This document shows, one piece after another, positions 34,561 through 44,067 of a stretch of 64,000 nucleotides of DNA. Position 1 is the first letter of the stretch. Each line of letters begins with the position of its first letter. The stretch spans positions 307,099 to 371,098 of the forward strand of contig CAXAMN010003692.1 in NCBI GenBank assembly GCA_963970005.1, in the 5' to 3' direction. The notes beneath the pieces are model-generated. The model ran no database searches, had not been told where the DNA came from, and worked only from the letters and a program-made list of their open reading frames with translations. Source of the DNA: Durusdinium trenchii. Lineage: Eukaryota; Sar; Dinophyceae; Suessiales; Symbiodiniaceae. The translations under genes were made by a program, and so were the position numbers.

Positions 34561-34925
34561 ATCCGCCCCTTTGGTGGAGACTAATCGTCCAGCTGATCTG
34601 TCAGGGCGTGTTCTGATGCCCCGCTTGGTGTCTGATCAGGGCGAAGAGGAGGTCTCAGCAATCGCGACTGGATGTCTGCCTTCCTGGTCCAAAGCGCAGC
34701 GGGCAAGGACAGCGGATGGCGATGCAGAAAACCCCGAGACCCCAGCAGTTGGCCCAACAACCAAGCCACCACAGGCACTGACCACCCGTTGCCAACAAGA
34801 CTGAGCCGCTTGTCATTGTATTCCGTCTTCTTCCGCTATGATGTATAAGCATACATAGCTGGGTGTAACCCACGGGAAGCCCATCATGTATTCCCGTTCA
34901 TGTATCGACAGCCCCTTGCGGTTTG

Positions 34926-35844
34926 TCAAACAATGCCGAGGTATGCCAGGTATGCCGAGGTAAATATTGGTATGGTGGGAATCGGTGCTCGTCCTCTTGC
35001 CATCTTCTGCTCATCAGCTGCAGGCATTGATGCCCGTCCGCTTATCTCCACTTCGGGCATATTTTCATGGATTTCCAACGTCGCCAAGTCAGGGTTCCTG
35101 CGTCGCAATACCAGGGCGTGTCCCCGAAGCTCTCTGACATAATCGCCTTGTCCTTGTCATCCATCGACGCCACACTCTCCATCAAGGTATGGGTTTGCGC
35201 GCGTGGGAAATGGGCCTGGATCAAAGCTGATATATGCTGCACGTGTGTGAAGAGGCAGGACCTTTCATCCCACAGTTTTCTCTGACTGTTCAACCCCGAC
35301 ACTCCTTGGCACGGAGGTCCGGCGCCAACCAATAATACCAGTTCCACCTGACCATATGCCATTGCCCACTGCGCCACGTCCTTCTCCTCCACCTGTGCAA
35401 TATCAGGGTAATGGACCGTCCCCGGGAAGTGATGCTCGACCACGCGCCTTGCTGCAGGGTCCTTTCTATAGAGATATGCCCCGCCACTTCATACCCTAGC
35501 AGGCCCAAGGCAACTCTCAAGCAGCCAATGCCATCGAATAACCCTACGCTCAGTACTCGTCCTCCACGGCAATCTCTCATCCCCCAGGGCGTTCCCCCGA
35601 TAGCCACCTGTTCCCCAAACTTCGTCAGCCCGGTGGCAACACAAACTCCTCCTCCTTTTTGCAAAGCGTCACTGCGCGTCACGGTAGGGTTCATGCTCAA
35701 CCGGAAGCTCATACGGCGCAGAGGGATAAGGCACAGGAAACGATAAATTTCCAGCTTAACTCCATGAGGTATTGGAAGCGAATGGCGCCCGCACTGGTTG
35801 AAGGACTCAATGATGTTCCAACAAAGGTTCAGCCCCCCAAGCAT
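34926..35844 (-). pseudogene. DNA C5-cytosine methyltransferase of YR-1
   Basis: Frame 1 (35,844-35,290) holds RVLSVGLFDGIGCLRVALG and GYEVAGHISIE, a clear C5-MTase motif I/II. After a frameshift near 35,440, frame 2 (to 35,042) has LVLLVGAGPPCQGVSGLN with the catalytic Pro-Cys-Gln (motif IV) and TLMESVASMDDKDKAIMS (motif VI region). A third frame downstream (35,108-34,926) is more degraded. Methyltransferases inside dinoflagellate retrotransposons have been reported (de Mendoza and colleagues, 2018), and this one fits that pattern. It lies between RT and RNase H. Broken in this copy. Confidence 0.75.
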
Positions 35845-36026
35845 CTGTCTTCGGAAGGTTGAGACAGGCCCCCACAGACTACCTGCATCTGTCGCTGAGT
35901 GGCGTAATGCTCCTGCATGCGCTTCTCTGCAATGGTGATATACTTGGACAGCTTCTGTCCCTTAGGGAATGCCAGCCCCCGAACCCCATCTACAACCGCC
36001 CTGCACTTCTGCTATTGTTTGGCGGT

Positions 36027-37404
36027 TCACACCCTTGCCCGGGCGCCTTGGGAGCCCCCAGGCGATGTACTCTTCACGCAGGGCCTCCACTTCCGGCGCC
36101 ACCGGTCCCAAGAGGGATCAAGCAAGGTTTCACGCGGGTACTTCTCTAACAGGTCGTAGTTGTCCAAATACACGCGCCATACCGCCTGTCCTCCTGGAAG
36201 TACTTTGTCTTTCCTGATTTCATTCCCCCCGTGTTTCGCACCTGGCATTGCGTTCCTGTGGCCGAAGCACCCAAACCCTGTCAACGTGTTGAGCGATCCC
36301 TACACTGTTCAGGAATCCCATTGGGAGGACCTTCGAGCACGCATAGCAGACCTGCCCCCTGAACTCTGGCGGCACAAGGTAGCTTGGCAACGGCTTGTTA
36401 AAACAGAGGTATGGATACCAGCATGGAGGGAGACTCAGGGTGTAGAAGAAACACCTCAAGTCCTCACTTGAAACAACCAAGTTCTCCTGGGGCTCGATGT
36501 GAAATGGAGACATCCCGAACCAGTGAGGTAAGGCGTGAATGTCTCCTCGCATGCCCTGGCAGATGTCGTTCAGGGGGACCAAATTCATTATAAGTCGAAA
36601 AGTGGGGACGCCATCAGCCTCTTCGTTTTTCTCAACCCCAAATAAACCATTAAAGCAGCCAGGAGCCCACCCGGAATACCTCTGACTCGGGGACCACCCC
36701 GAATACTCCAGCTTTCAATAGCCCACTAGCGACGTCTCCCCAATCTGGATCTCGTACCATCACACGCGACTGCTTGCACGGCCCACGCTCCGATGGTGGT
36801 TTCAAGAAGGATGGAAAATGTTCAAAGTAGTACTTGCACCCCTGCTCGCAAATATCAGTTAGCTTTGCAAAACCTATCTCCTTGGGTAGTGCTGGTTTGA
36901 TGTCTGGGGAGAGCAGTCTTGACCTCATCCCCCTTGTAATCGATCGTACGAGTCCGAAACAATTCCCCCCGCTCGAAAGAGTCCGTGGTCTCAGTGATGT
37001 CCTTCAGCCGAGTGACGTCCCCAACCAAACCCCGAAGGATTCGGGCCTGCATCTTCGAGATCTGAGGATGTTCTCCTGCGTGTTCAACGCGCTGCACACT
37101 GCAATCAGCCAATCTATACACCATGCTTCCTCGGGAGCTAGTGCTGGCAATATTTGGTCCCGGAGGGTTGGAAAGGGGAAGGTATCATGAGCTTTTGGAC
37201 ATCTGCCCTGTACCTCTTCCCCGACCGTGGGCTTGCTGCAGAGCGATGAAGCCCTCCGTAAACCCTCCAGCAAAACTCCTCCCAAAGTTTCATCCCGCGC
37301 CAGTCCTTTTTTGAATCAAGGGGCCAGACCCCGTCTGTACTTGGGCTGCCCACGGCAAGAGCGCTGGTTTGTCTCGCACTCCGCCACGCATAAGCCCCAT
37401 ACAA
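36027..37404 (-). pseudogene. Reverse transcriptase of YR-1
   Basis: Several frames are involved. 37,285-36,855 carries ERGELFRTRTIDYKGDEVK; 36,928-36,650 carries LPKEIGFAKLTDICEQG. 36,588-36,220 carries MNLVPLNDICQGMRGDI, SSEDLRCFFYTLSLP (first catalytic Asp) and VLPMGFLNSVGIAQHV. 36,284-36,027 carries WRVYLDNYDLLEK, the catalytic YLDN box. The blocks are in correct order for an RT but require repeated frame changes. It lies upstream of the methyltransferase in the YR-1 element. Confidence 0.75.
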
Positions 37405-37533
37405 AAATAAATGGCCGGCTCTGGTGGAAATTGCTTGTCAACACTGTCTCGGCCCAGGGCCAACTTGTGACCCTTGGTGGTCTGTTCCAGCCAGCGTCAG
37501 CCTCTTGAAATAGGCGCCACCGGTGGTCATACT

Positions 37534-38923
37534 TTAATCTCTCTCAACAGGGCTCTTTCCCCGCCTCTTTCTATCACCCACACAGCTCTCCCGCCCCGCA
37601 TAGTCCTCTGAATTGCCACGTGCCATCTTCTCATCCGTCACAGGGCCGGCACTCCTTCTTGGCCTTGTCCTTTCCCGCCTTCTTCCCTTTTCCTTTTCCT
37701 TTGTCGCTTTCTCTCCCTGCTCCCTTCGTCCACCAGGCCCCACTTTGATGAGCCTGAGCTTCTGCACGCTGCTCCGTGGCGGTGCGAATCTCCTGACGGA
37801 TGACAACGTGGCCGTGTCGCTTGGGAGCAACTTGAGTCTCTGAGCTGAAGTCCAGGACAGGCCGCTCACCTGCGCCTCGAGCGACTTAAGGTGTCCAGCG
37901 CGGCTGGAAGCTGTCCTCGTAGCACCTGATCGCCCACTGTACATAGGGTATGAAGTTCGCGACTCATCGGGCCTGATACTTTGCGGCGCAACATCTGCCT
38001 GTAATATTTCAACAGCGTTGGCGACCAGCCCTCTTCCAAGAGCATCAACTCCTGCATACTCTCTATAGCCTGTGCTGAGAGGACGCCCAGGGAAGCAAAG
38101 CCCTACCGCACGGACTTTCTGCGGCTCCCCGAAAACTTGTTCTCCTTTCAAGTCGGCCTCGCCCTCGCTCGATTTGCTCCCGCTCTCGTCCTTCTTGTTC
38201 CGGGATCTCTGGGCATACCTCTGGGCCTTGCGTCTCTGACGATTGCGAGTCCGCTTTGATGGATCGAGGCCACTGCCTCCGAACATGGTCTTCTGATCCA
38301 CGGCTTTGTACTCCATCTCTGACCTCGACGCGCGTTGTGGAACTGCTCCTCACAGGGCCTCTCTCCCCGCCGTCTTCCTCTGACCTCTTCTTTTTCTTTG
38401 CCTTCTTCTTTGCATCTGAGTGGCTCGATGCACTTCGATCGCGCTTGCGCTTCTTTCCTTCCGACGACCCTGAGCTCCGGCGACCTCGCTTTTGCTTCTT
38501 CTTTTTCTTTCGTTTGTCCTTTTTCTTGGCGTCCTCCTTCACGGCCTTCTTTTCTCCTGCTCCTCAACCGCCTCTTCCAGGGTCTGGCAGATCCATGCGG
38601 CCCCGCAAACCTGCTAGTTCGTCTCCTGCTGTCTTGACTGCGCCGACGAGCACGTCTCGCCAAGGGAGACCGGCTAGCTCCTCCAGGGATCTTATCCCCC
38701 GAAACTTCTTGCAATGGATCAGACCGGGACCTTCGGACTCCAGGCTGCAGGCGTATTGGGTTTTCCCCGAACCCCAAGTCAACAGGGCCTCCAAGTTGGT
38801 CCCCGTGAGCTTCACCATAAGGGAGTGACCGGACAGGTCCGAGAAGGCCGCGAACCCCATCACATTCGCTGCCAGGCTACCACGACGAGGAAAAAGGGAA
38901 GCCCCCGCGTGGAAGGGGTACAA
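37534..38923 (-). pseudogene. Gag/pol linker region of YR-1
   Basis: Overlapping frames give a protein that starts with a globular block (38,923-38,564: SGHSLMVKLTGTNLEALLTW and HCKKFRGIRSLEE). It passes through a very basic Lys/Arg/Ser tract (38,550-38,400) and continues with MFGGSGLDPSKRTRNRQRRK (38,285) and a helical segment ending LSGLSWTSAQRLKLLPSD-like text near 37,830. It sits between the zinc-ribbon protein and the RT. The basic tract suggests nucleic-acid binding. Frameshifted in this copy, with no enzymatic motif. Confidence 0.5.
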
Positions 38924-39108
38924 ACACGTCCTTAGAGGACAGTATTATTCGAACCGCGGCTTCGGCCGTGGCAAGGAGGAGGCCCGCCGCTGCGGGGGAA
39001 GAAGATCGGGGAAGGACCCCAGGAGGTCTTGCAATCGGAGACCTGGTCCATGGAGAGGAGGCCAGCTTGGCAACGAGTGCCAATTCTCTGGGAAGATCAT
39101 GGAGGAGT

Positions 39109-39809
39109 TCAATGAGGCAATGCTTTTCGGGCTGATGGTTTGGCGGTTCTTGAAAGCTTGAACTGACGATCAGATTCGCCGTCGTCCTTCACCTCAAGGG
39201 GTGATGGCTCTGGTTCCTCCTCTACTGCAGCAGGTCTTGGACTGACCCGTTCTGGCTCTTCTTCTTTCTCAGGGCTTGCACTGCCCCGCGACTGCCCTTT
39301 CTCCTCCTTGTGCCTTCTTCTTCTCGATCGTGGTCTCTTTGCCCTTGATCGGGTCCTGGACCTTCGTCGGCGGCGGCGAGAACGATCCCGTTCAGACTTT
39401 GCACCCTCTCTGGCCTCCACTACAGGCTCTTTCTCAGACTCCGCGTCCCTCTCTTTCTTCACCGATAACTTCGCTGAACCAGCTTGTGGGTCACGTCCAC
39501 CTCGATGCGCTCCCTGCTCAAAGGGATCTGGCCCCGGTTCACTCTTGTGCTTTTCTTTTCCTTTCTCAGTGATCTTTGCACCGTCTTCGTCAACGCAACA
39601 GCAGTACGATCCGCTTCAAACTTCTCGCAAGTGCTTTCGATGGTGTCGCTGACCTTCCTCGAGTAGTTGAAAAGCTGATCAGCGCTACAGGGAGGGCACC
39701 GAGTGAATACCAGTTTCTCTAATCTGACCACAATGAAGCAGGGATCACAGAACCCCGAGTTGCCAACTGCCCTCTTCAAGCGCGAATTGCAGCCGCGGCA
39801 CTGTGTCAT
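39109..39809 (-). pseudogene. Zinc-ribbon gag-like first ORF of YR-1
   Basis: The ATG at 39,809 directly follows repeat A1. The N-terminus reads MTQCRGCNSRLKR ... GFCDPC, a CxxC-CxxC zinc ribbon, then a third Cys pair (CPPC). A frameshift near 39,460 moves into a charged region with Ser/Arg tracts (DRSRRRRRRSRTRSRAKRP) that ends at 39,109. As the first protein of the element with a zinc ribbon and basic tail it is a plausible nucleocapsid-like gag. Confidence 0.55.
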
Positions 39810-39872
39810 TCAAGCCGAAACACTACAGAACAAACAATTAAGGTGGATTGCTCTTTACTCCCGGGAGCGGGA
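39810..39872 (-). repeat. YR-1 5' repeat A1
   Basis: Matches A2 at 21,642-21,707 apart from a 3-bp deletion and a few substitutions (shared CACTACAGAACAAACAATTA and TTTACTCCCGGG). Defines the 5' end of the YR-1 retrotransposon on the minus strand. Confidence 0.8.
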
Positions 39873-40749
39873 TAGTCAAACTCTCACTCTCTGCCCTAGG
39901 TGCAGTGTGAAAACTCAACAGTCAAAGTGAACCATCCCACTTTGTGTTTTGCGCAGCTTCTCGAGTCCTTGAAGCGATGCATTGGCAGGGCCTCGTGGGA
40001 TCCCAGGAGGGCGCCCCCAGCTGCAAGTTCCTGTCAAGGCGAGCCGACCGTAATCCTACTATTTTCTTTTGTTTATCATTTTTTTGAAGGGGGAGGGGTG
40101 GGCCGCTAAGAGGTAGCAGCTAGAGGTAGCTACTTAGTAGAAGCAAACGGTAGCTAGTAGCTTAAGTAGCTACTACAAGGTACTAGGAGCTCACGCTCTT
40201 TGAAAAAGCGCTCGCACTATTCATTTGGTTCCTAGATTTTTAGGGACCTTTGACAGTCGCAGTTTTCAAACAAGGTTGAAAGTTGAAAGTCGTTGCTTAC
40301 ACCATGCAGTGGACAGCCACCCTAGTCCTGAGCTGGGTTTGCTAGGACAGTGAGCCAGGCAGAGGTATTTGTGTCAAAGATATCGACCCTAACCTGGCAG
40401 CGACACAGTGTGACACACTGATACAGCTGCAAGAGCACGATGGATTGAATATGCAGCGTAAACGCTTTGCTGTTGGCACGTCACTGAACCGATTCCCTCA
40501 ATGAAAGCAGTCTGCAAGCAGCACAAAGCAGTAACACTCGATGCCATCTAGGTGCTGCGCAAACATAGCCTCAAGCATTTGACATTGGTGATATTTCTAG
40601 AAGGGAGGCCAAGTTCCGGTGATTAGCGGAAACAAACTCACATAAACAAGAAAGCACAGAACAAGATCGATCAAGGAACTCGAGTAACAAATGCTGAAAG
40701 GATGTGAAGAAATGCGAATGCATACAGTACATGCAAAGAACACATAGAA
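39873..40749. other. Unassigned spacer with TAGCTA-rich patch
   Basis: No gene. Between about 40,106 and 40,190 there are repeated GGTAGCTA/GTAGCTACT words, partly palindromic. A single GGCGAGCC occurs at 40,034. Confidence 0.5.
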
Positions 40750-40836
40750 CAATTACTAGGAGCAAGGACACTACTAGGGGCTCCTGGCCTTACTACTGGG
40801 AGCAAGGACGCTACTAGGGGCTCCTGGCCTTACTAC
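40750..40836 (+). repeat. ~40-bp minisatellite, left of the copia insertion
   Basis: Two copies of ACTAGGAGCAAGGACGCTAC + TAGGGGCTCCTGGCCTTACT. The array was split by the copia element: the next partial copy resumes at 52,882, on the other side. Related copies are at 61,690-61,857. Confidence 0.8.
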
Positions 40837-40983
40837 TGTATTTTCAGGCTCAACCACTAAAATACAGTCAAATTCCGCTAAGCTGCAACTGCTAGCGCTC
40901 CTTTTTGTCGCGATGAGCTGCGTGCTTGAGCCAAGAATTGGCATGGTGCGTAAAAGCTTAGCTTTAGGTGATGTATTTCAACA
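40837..40983 (-). repeat. 3' LTR of the copia element
   Basis: 147 bp, identical to the copy at 52,735-52,881. On the minus strand a short purine run, AGAGCGGGG, directly precedes it (40,984-40,992) and is the likely polypurine tract. The outer flank is ACTAC. Confidence 0.9.
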
Positions 40984-41113
40984 CCCCGCTCTGCTTTCGC
41001 AAGCGACGCGCGAATTAGCAGCTATGATCAGGCTAAGCCGTGATGCCAGCGTGGATCTTCTTTTAAAGATCACTCTATGGCACACGCTTCAAAGGCATGC
41101 ATGCAGCTCGAAT

Positions 41114-42571
41114 TTAGTAGGATCGCCAGTTCCCAGTTGACCACCGTCCATAGTAGTCACGTGTCCACCATTGCCCTTGGTAGAAGGTGTAGTACCCCCA
41201 GCGGTCGCCATCTCGATACTCTCGGGCAGCAGCGCGAGCTGTGCGGAGAGCTCCCTCTCTTGCATCTCTCACAGGCACGGACTTCGATGTTGTGGTAGAT
41301 GCTGGTGAAGGGATCGGTGGCGTCTTTGGTGCAGGTGGGTGCTGCAAGGTAGTCGGTGGGCTTGGTGGGAACTTTGCCGTAGGCCTCTGGTGAATGTCAA
41401 TCAGGCCAATCGCATTGTAGCCAGCGCTTGGTGAACTTTCACCTTCCGGTTCAGCTGATGAGGTAACCCTCTGGCTTGGTGCAGCCTTTGGCGGTGTCTT
41501 TGGGGCAACAGCGTGAGCATTGCGAACAGAGGCAGCAACATGTGCTCTGCTGGCCTTTCCACGGCCCTTGGCTGCATTCCTTTCAGCTGCTCGTTCACTT
41601 TGATGACGCTTGTTTTGCAGAAGCTGTTGAGCGACTGGCAATGAGCTGTCAATGGTTTCGTGAAGCTCTCTCATGGATGGTGTCTCAACGATCTCCATGA
41701 CGCAGGTAAAGGTCAGCAAGTTGGTACCTTTGCCACGGGTCTTGCGGTGATCGCAGAGGTCCTGGAATTCCTTGAGCGAATAGAGCTCACGCTGCCAAAT
41801 GATCACCCAGTGAGAGTGTTCAAAGCGTTCCAAGAGGCCTGGGTCGCTGCTGGTGATGTCCGCGATGTCTTCATCCACATACATCAGTTTTGCGAAATCC
41901 AGGTCGTTTGCGGTCCGCATTCCCACTCCAAGATCAACCTGAGCACGGGTGCGTGGGGGCATTGGAAGATGACCGTGTGCCACTATGTCTCGCAGTTGAA
42001 TGTCGAGCAGTGTGATGTTGTGCTCGGTCATCCGCTCCACGAACTGCACGTCGTTTTCATAGCGGTCAGCCATGGATGTATATCCTAGGCCGATGGCTCT
42101 CTTCAACTGCTGTCTTGCAGTTCCGACGTAGTCGCCTTCAGGGCTGCGATTACCTCGGGCAGATTCCTCGCGGAACTGCTTGCTCTGGCTGCCGATTCTC
42201 TCGATGGTGTCCGCATCAAGGTACTTGTAGCCGAGCTTGTTGAGCAGCTCCCTTCTCTTCGCGAGGATGCCACGCTTCACCTCAGATGTGCCCGTGATGT
42301 TCGTGTTGCATGCAGGGCACACAATCGTGCCACTGACGAGGTTTGCACCGCATCCTGGACACATGACTTCCTCAGTAGGGATGTTTTCTCGCTGAGCTTC
42401 CTGAGGTGGCTCTGGAACAATGACCTCCACGTCTTCCTCGGCTTCTGGCTCTTCACCTTCCCGGCGCTCCCTCTTTTGGGTCGGTACAGGTTCCATCACG
42501 ACGTCAGTGCTTCCTGCTGAACTTGCCGCTGGTGCAGTCGAGGGCACTCCCTCGCGGGAGGCTTGCTGCAC
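41114..42571 (-). CDS. Double zinc-ribbon protein of the copia element
   Basis: 485 codons from ATG at 42,571, overlapping the Tpt1-like frame by 76 nt in a different phase (a -1 shift would fuse them). After an acidic start, VMCPGCGANLVSGTIVCPAC (residues about 68-88) forms a zinc ribbon. The middle (residues 95-300) is helical with LDADTIERIG, TEHNITLLDIQLRDIVAHGH and FTCVMEIVETPSMRELHETI. The C-terminal half is low-complexity Pro/Ala/Ser, and the end is aromatic (YYTFYQGQWWTRDYYGRW). It stops 130 bp before the 3' LTR. I do not recognise a family. A nucleic-acid-binding or packaging role is a guess from the ribbon. Confidence 0.65.
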   Translation of the reverse strand: MQQASREGVPSTAPAASSAGSTDVVMEPVPTQKRERREGEEPEAEEDVEVIVPEPPQEAQRENIPTEEVMCPGCGANLVSGTIVCPACNTNITGTSEVKRGILAKRRELLNKLGYKYLDADTIERIGSQSKQFREESARGNRSPEGDYVGTARQQLKRAIGLGYTSMADRYENDVQFVERMTEHNITLLDIQLRDIVAHGHLPMPPRTRAQVDLGVGMRTANDLDFAKLMYVDEDIADITSSDPGLLERFEHSHWVIIWQRELYSLKEFQDLCDHRKTRGKGTNLLTFTCVMEIVETPSMRELHETIDSSLPVAQQLLQNKRHQSERAAERNAAKGRGKASRAHVAASVRNAHAVAPKTPPKAAPSQRVTSSAEPEGESSPSAGYNAIGLIDIHQRPTAKFPPSPPTTLQHPPAPKTPPIPSPASTTTSKSVPVRDAREGALRTARAAAREYRDGDRWGYYTFYQGQWWTRDYYGRWSTGNWRSY

Positions 42572-44067
42572 GCATTGGACCTTGACCAGAGGATGATGTC
42601 CTTCTCGGTGTCCCGGATGTGGACAATATATGCGCTCGAAATGTTGTAGGGCGACAGCACGGCGCCAGATTTGGTGGTAAAGCAGATCAGGCCATCGGCT
42701 ACTGCCTCACGCAGAGCAACCACCACCTCGATCGGGTTCAACCTTCTGTTCCCTGGCACCACTTCATTCTGGCGGATCTGACTCCGTGCCAGATAAATGT
42801 GGGCTCTGCCGGAATTGCGCCGGGCTCCACCGCCAACAAGTAGGCCGTCCTGTTGTATTCCTTTGATTGCGGCATGAAACGTGCGGTGGTAGGACATGGC
42901 GGGAACGTCTTCAATGCTTTCCATCACCGGCACACCAGTGCCACGGAAGCTGGAAAGGTCTCTTCCGGCATTCTGGTGCCTGACGTAGATAACGTCAGCA
43001 TTGAAGAATAGGTCACTCTCCGATCGGATGAACTGGTTGTTGTGACCTGATGCTGCGCGGATCTTCAGCGGCCAATAGGTCTGATTGATCGCTGTCGCTC
43101 GCTGATGGCCAGCGATGGCAAGATACTCGAAACGATCCTTGTTATCGAGCTTCCCCATATGCATGAGATCTGTTACCTTCATCTTGGCCTCGGGCAACTC
43201 TGCAAAGAGTGCGCTAACGAACTGGTTCAGATCGAGAAATCTGTCCTCATCATGTTGCGTGTCCCAGTCGTTCGTGGTAACATTCCCACGCAGAATGCCA
43301 GAGGCCCTTGTCAGGTGGCTCTTTAGCCATTGTGGTAGGCGATACCATCTAGGAGGTGATTCGAAGCTCCAACCGCTTATGAGGATGAGCTCATAAGGGT
43401 GGCCATCGACAATCACTCCAGGCACGACCTTGCCGTGTACATCTTCCACCTCGGTGTACCGATACTCGGCCTGACCTGACAGGTGGTGGTTGGTGATGTA
43501 CGTCTCCTCGAACTGGCTGTCGAGGAGCATCGCCTCCCACTCCTCCTTCGTGATGCGCCCTGCACGAAGGCTCTCCTTCTTTGGAGCGGATGAAGCCGAG
43601 GGCATTGCTTTTGCCTTTGGGCTAGCCGATGATGGCTGCACAGATTGCGCAGCTTCGGCCTCTGGCGCAGGCTCCTCTTCATCATCACTTTCCTCCTTCA
43701 CTGCAGTGCGGGCGATCATCACAGGTGGAGCGTCATCATCATTCATCGGGTCGTCTGTCTTGGTGGCCACGGCGATAGGGAGCTCCATGATTTCGTCCTC
43801 TTCCAAGTACTTGTCGAGATCGGGCTGCTCACGGCGAACCTCTTCGACGGTCAATGGCCTTGAGGCTGCTTCAATGCGCTTCCTATTTTCCTCTCTTCGG
43901 TGGATCACATCGATGACAGCTTGTCTGTACTCCTCACTGGCTGGCGTGAACGGGCTAAGACTCGCGTCTAGCACACGTAGGTCTCTCTTCGCTGATTGGC
44001 CTCGTTCATCCCATGGACGTGGGGGGAGAGAATGGCGCTGATAGATGGAGGATGTAAAAGTTGGCAT
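42496..44067 (-). CDS. Tpt1/KptA RNA 2'-phosphotransferase-like protein
   Basis: 523 codons from ATG at 44,067 (MPTFTSSIYQRH), overlapping the previous frame by 62 nt in the +1 phase. The first 170 residues are acidic linker. From about residue 235 the Tpt1 layout appears: LKSHLTRASGILRGN (N-terminal arginine block, where RH is usual), FLDLNQFVSALF, PLKIRAASGHNN (the 'IRAxQGHS' block), MSYHRTFHAAIKGIQQDGLL (the 'HGT...I...GL' block), GRAHIYLAR (third arginine block) and DGLICFTTKSGAVLSP (the 'NGV-L' end block). Tpt1 enzymes remove the 2'-phosphate left at splice junctions by transferring it to NAD+. Three arginines of the catalytic set are visible, and the histidine next to the first looks like glycine, so activity is uncertain. 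It lies between the LTRs of an intact element. Confidence 0.7.
   Translation of the reverse strand: MPTFTSSIYQRHSLPPRPWDERGQSAKRDLRVLDASLSPFTPASEEYRQAVIDVIHRREENRKRIEAASRPLTVEEVRREQPDLDKYLEEDEIMELPIAVATKTDDPMNDDDAPPVMIARTAVKEESDDEEEPAPEAEAAQSVQPSSASPKAKAMPSASSAPKKESLRAGRITKEEWEAMLLDSQFEETYITNHHLSGQAEYRYTEVEDVHGKVVPGVIVDGHPYELILISGWSFESPPRWYRLPQWLKSHLTRASGILRGNVTTNDWDTQHDEDRFLDLNQFVSALFAELPEAKMKVTDLMHMGKLDNKDRFEYLAIAGHQRATAINQTYWPLKIRAASGHNNQFIRSESDLFFNADVIYVRHQNAGRDLSSFRGTGVPVMESIEDVPAMSYHRTFHAAIKGIQQDGLLVGGGARRNSGRAHIYLARSQIRQNEVVPGNRRLNPIEVVVALREAVADGLICFTTKSGAVLSPYNISSAYIVHIRDTEKDIILWSRSNACSKPPARECPRLHQRQVQQEALTS

Larger units (their letters stand above)
21362..39872 (-). mobile_element. 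Decayed tyrosine-recombinase retrotransposon (YR-1), interrupted
   Basis: On the minus strand the order is repeat A1 (39,810-39,872), zinc-ribbon/gag-like protein, basic polyprotein, reverse transcriptase, cytosine methyltransferase, RNase H, [11.2-kb DNA transposon], tyrosine recombinase, then repeats B1-A2-B2 (21,979 down to 21,362). A1...B1A2B2 is the split-direct-repeat arrangement known from Ngaro/PAT-type YR retrotransposons. Removing the insertion leaves about 7.3 kb, close to the 7.8 kb of the second YR element in the window. All coding parts carry frameshifts, so this copy is dead unless the assembly is very error-prone. Confidence 0.75.
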
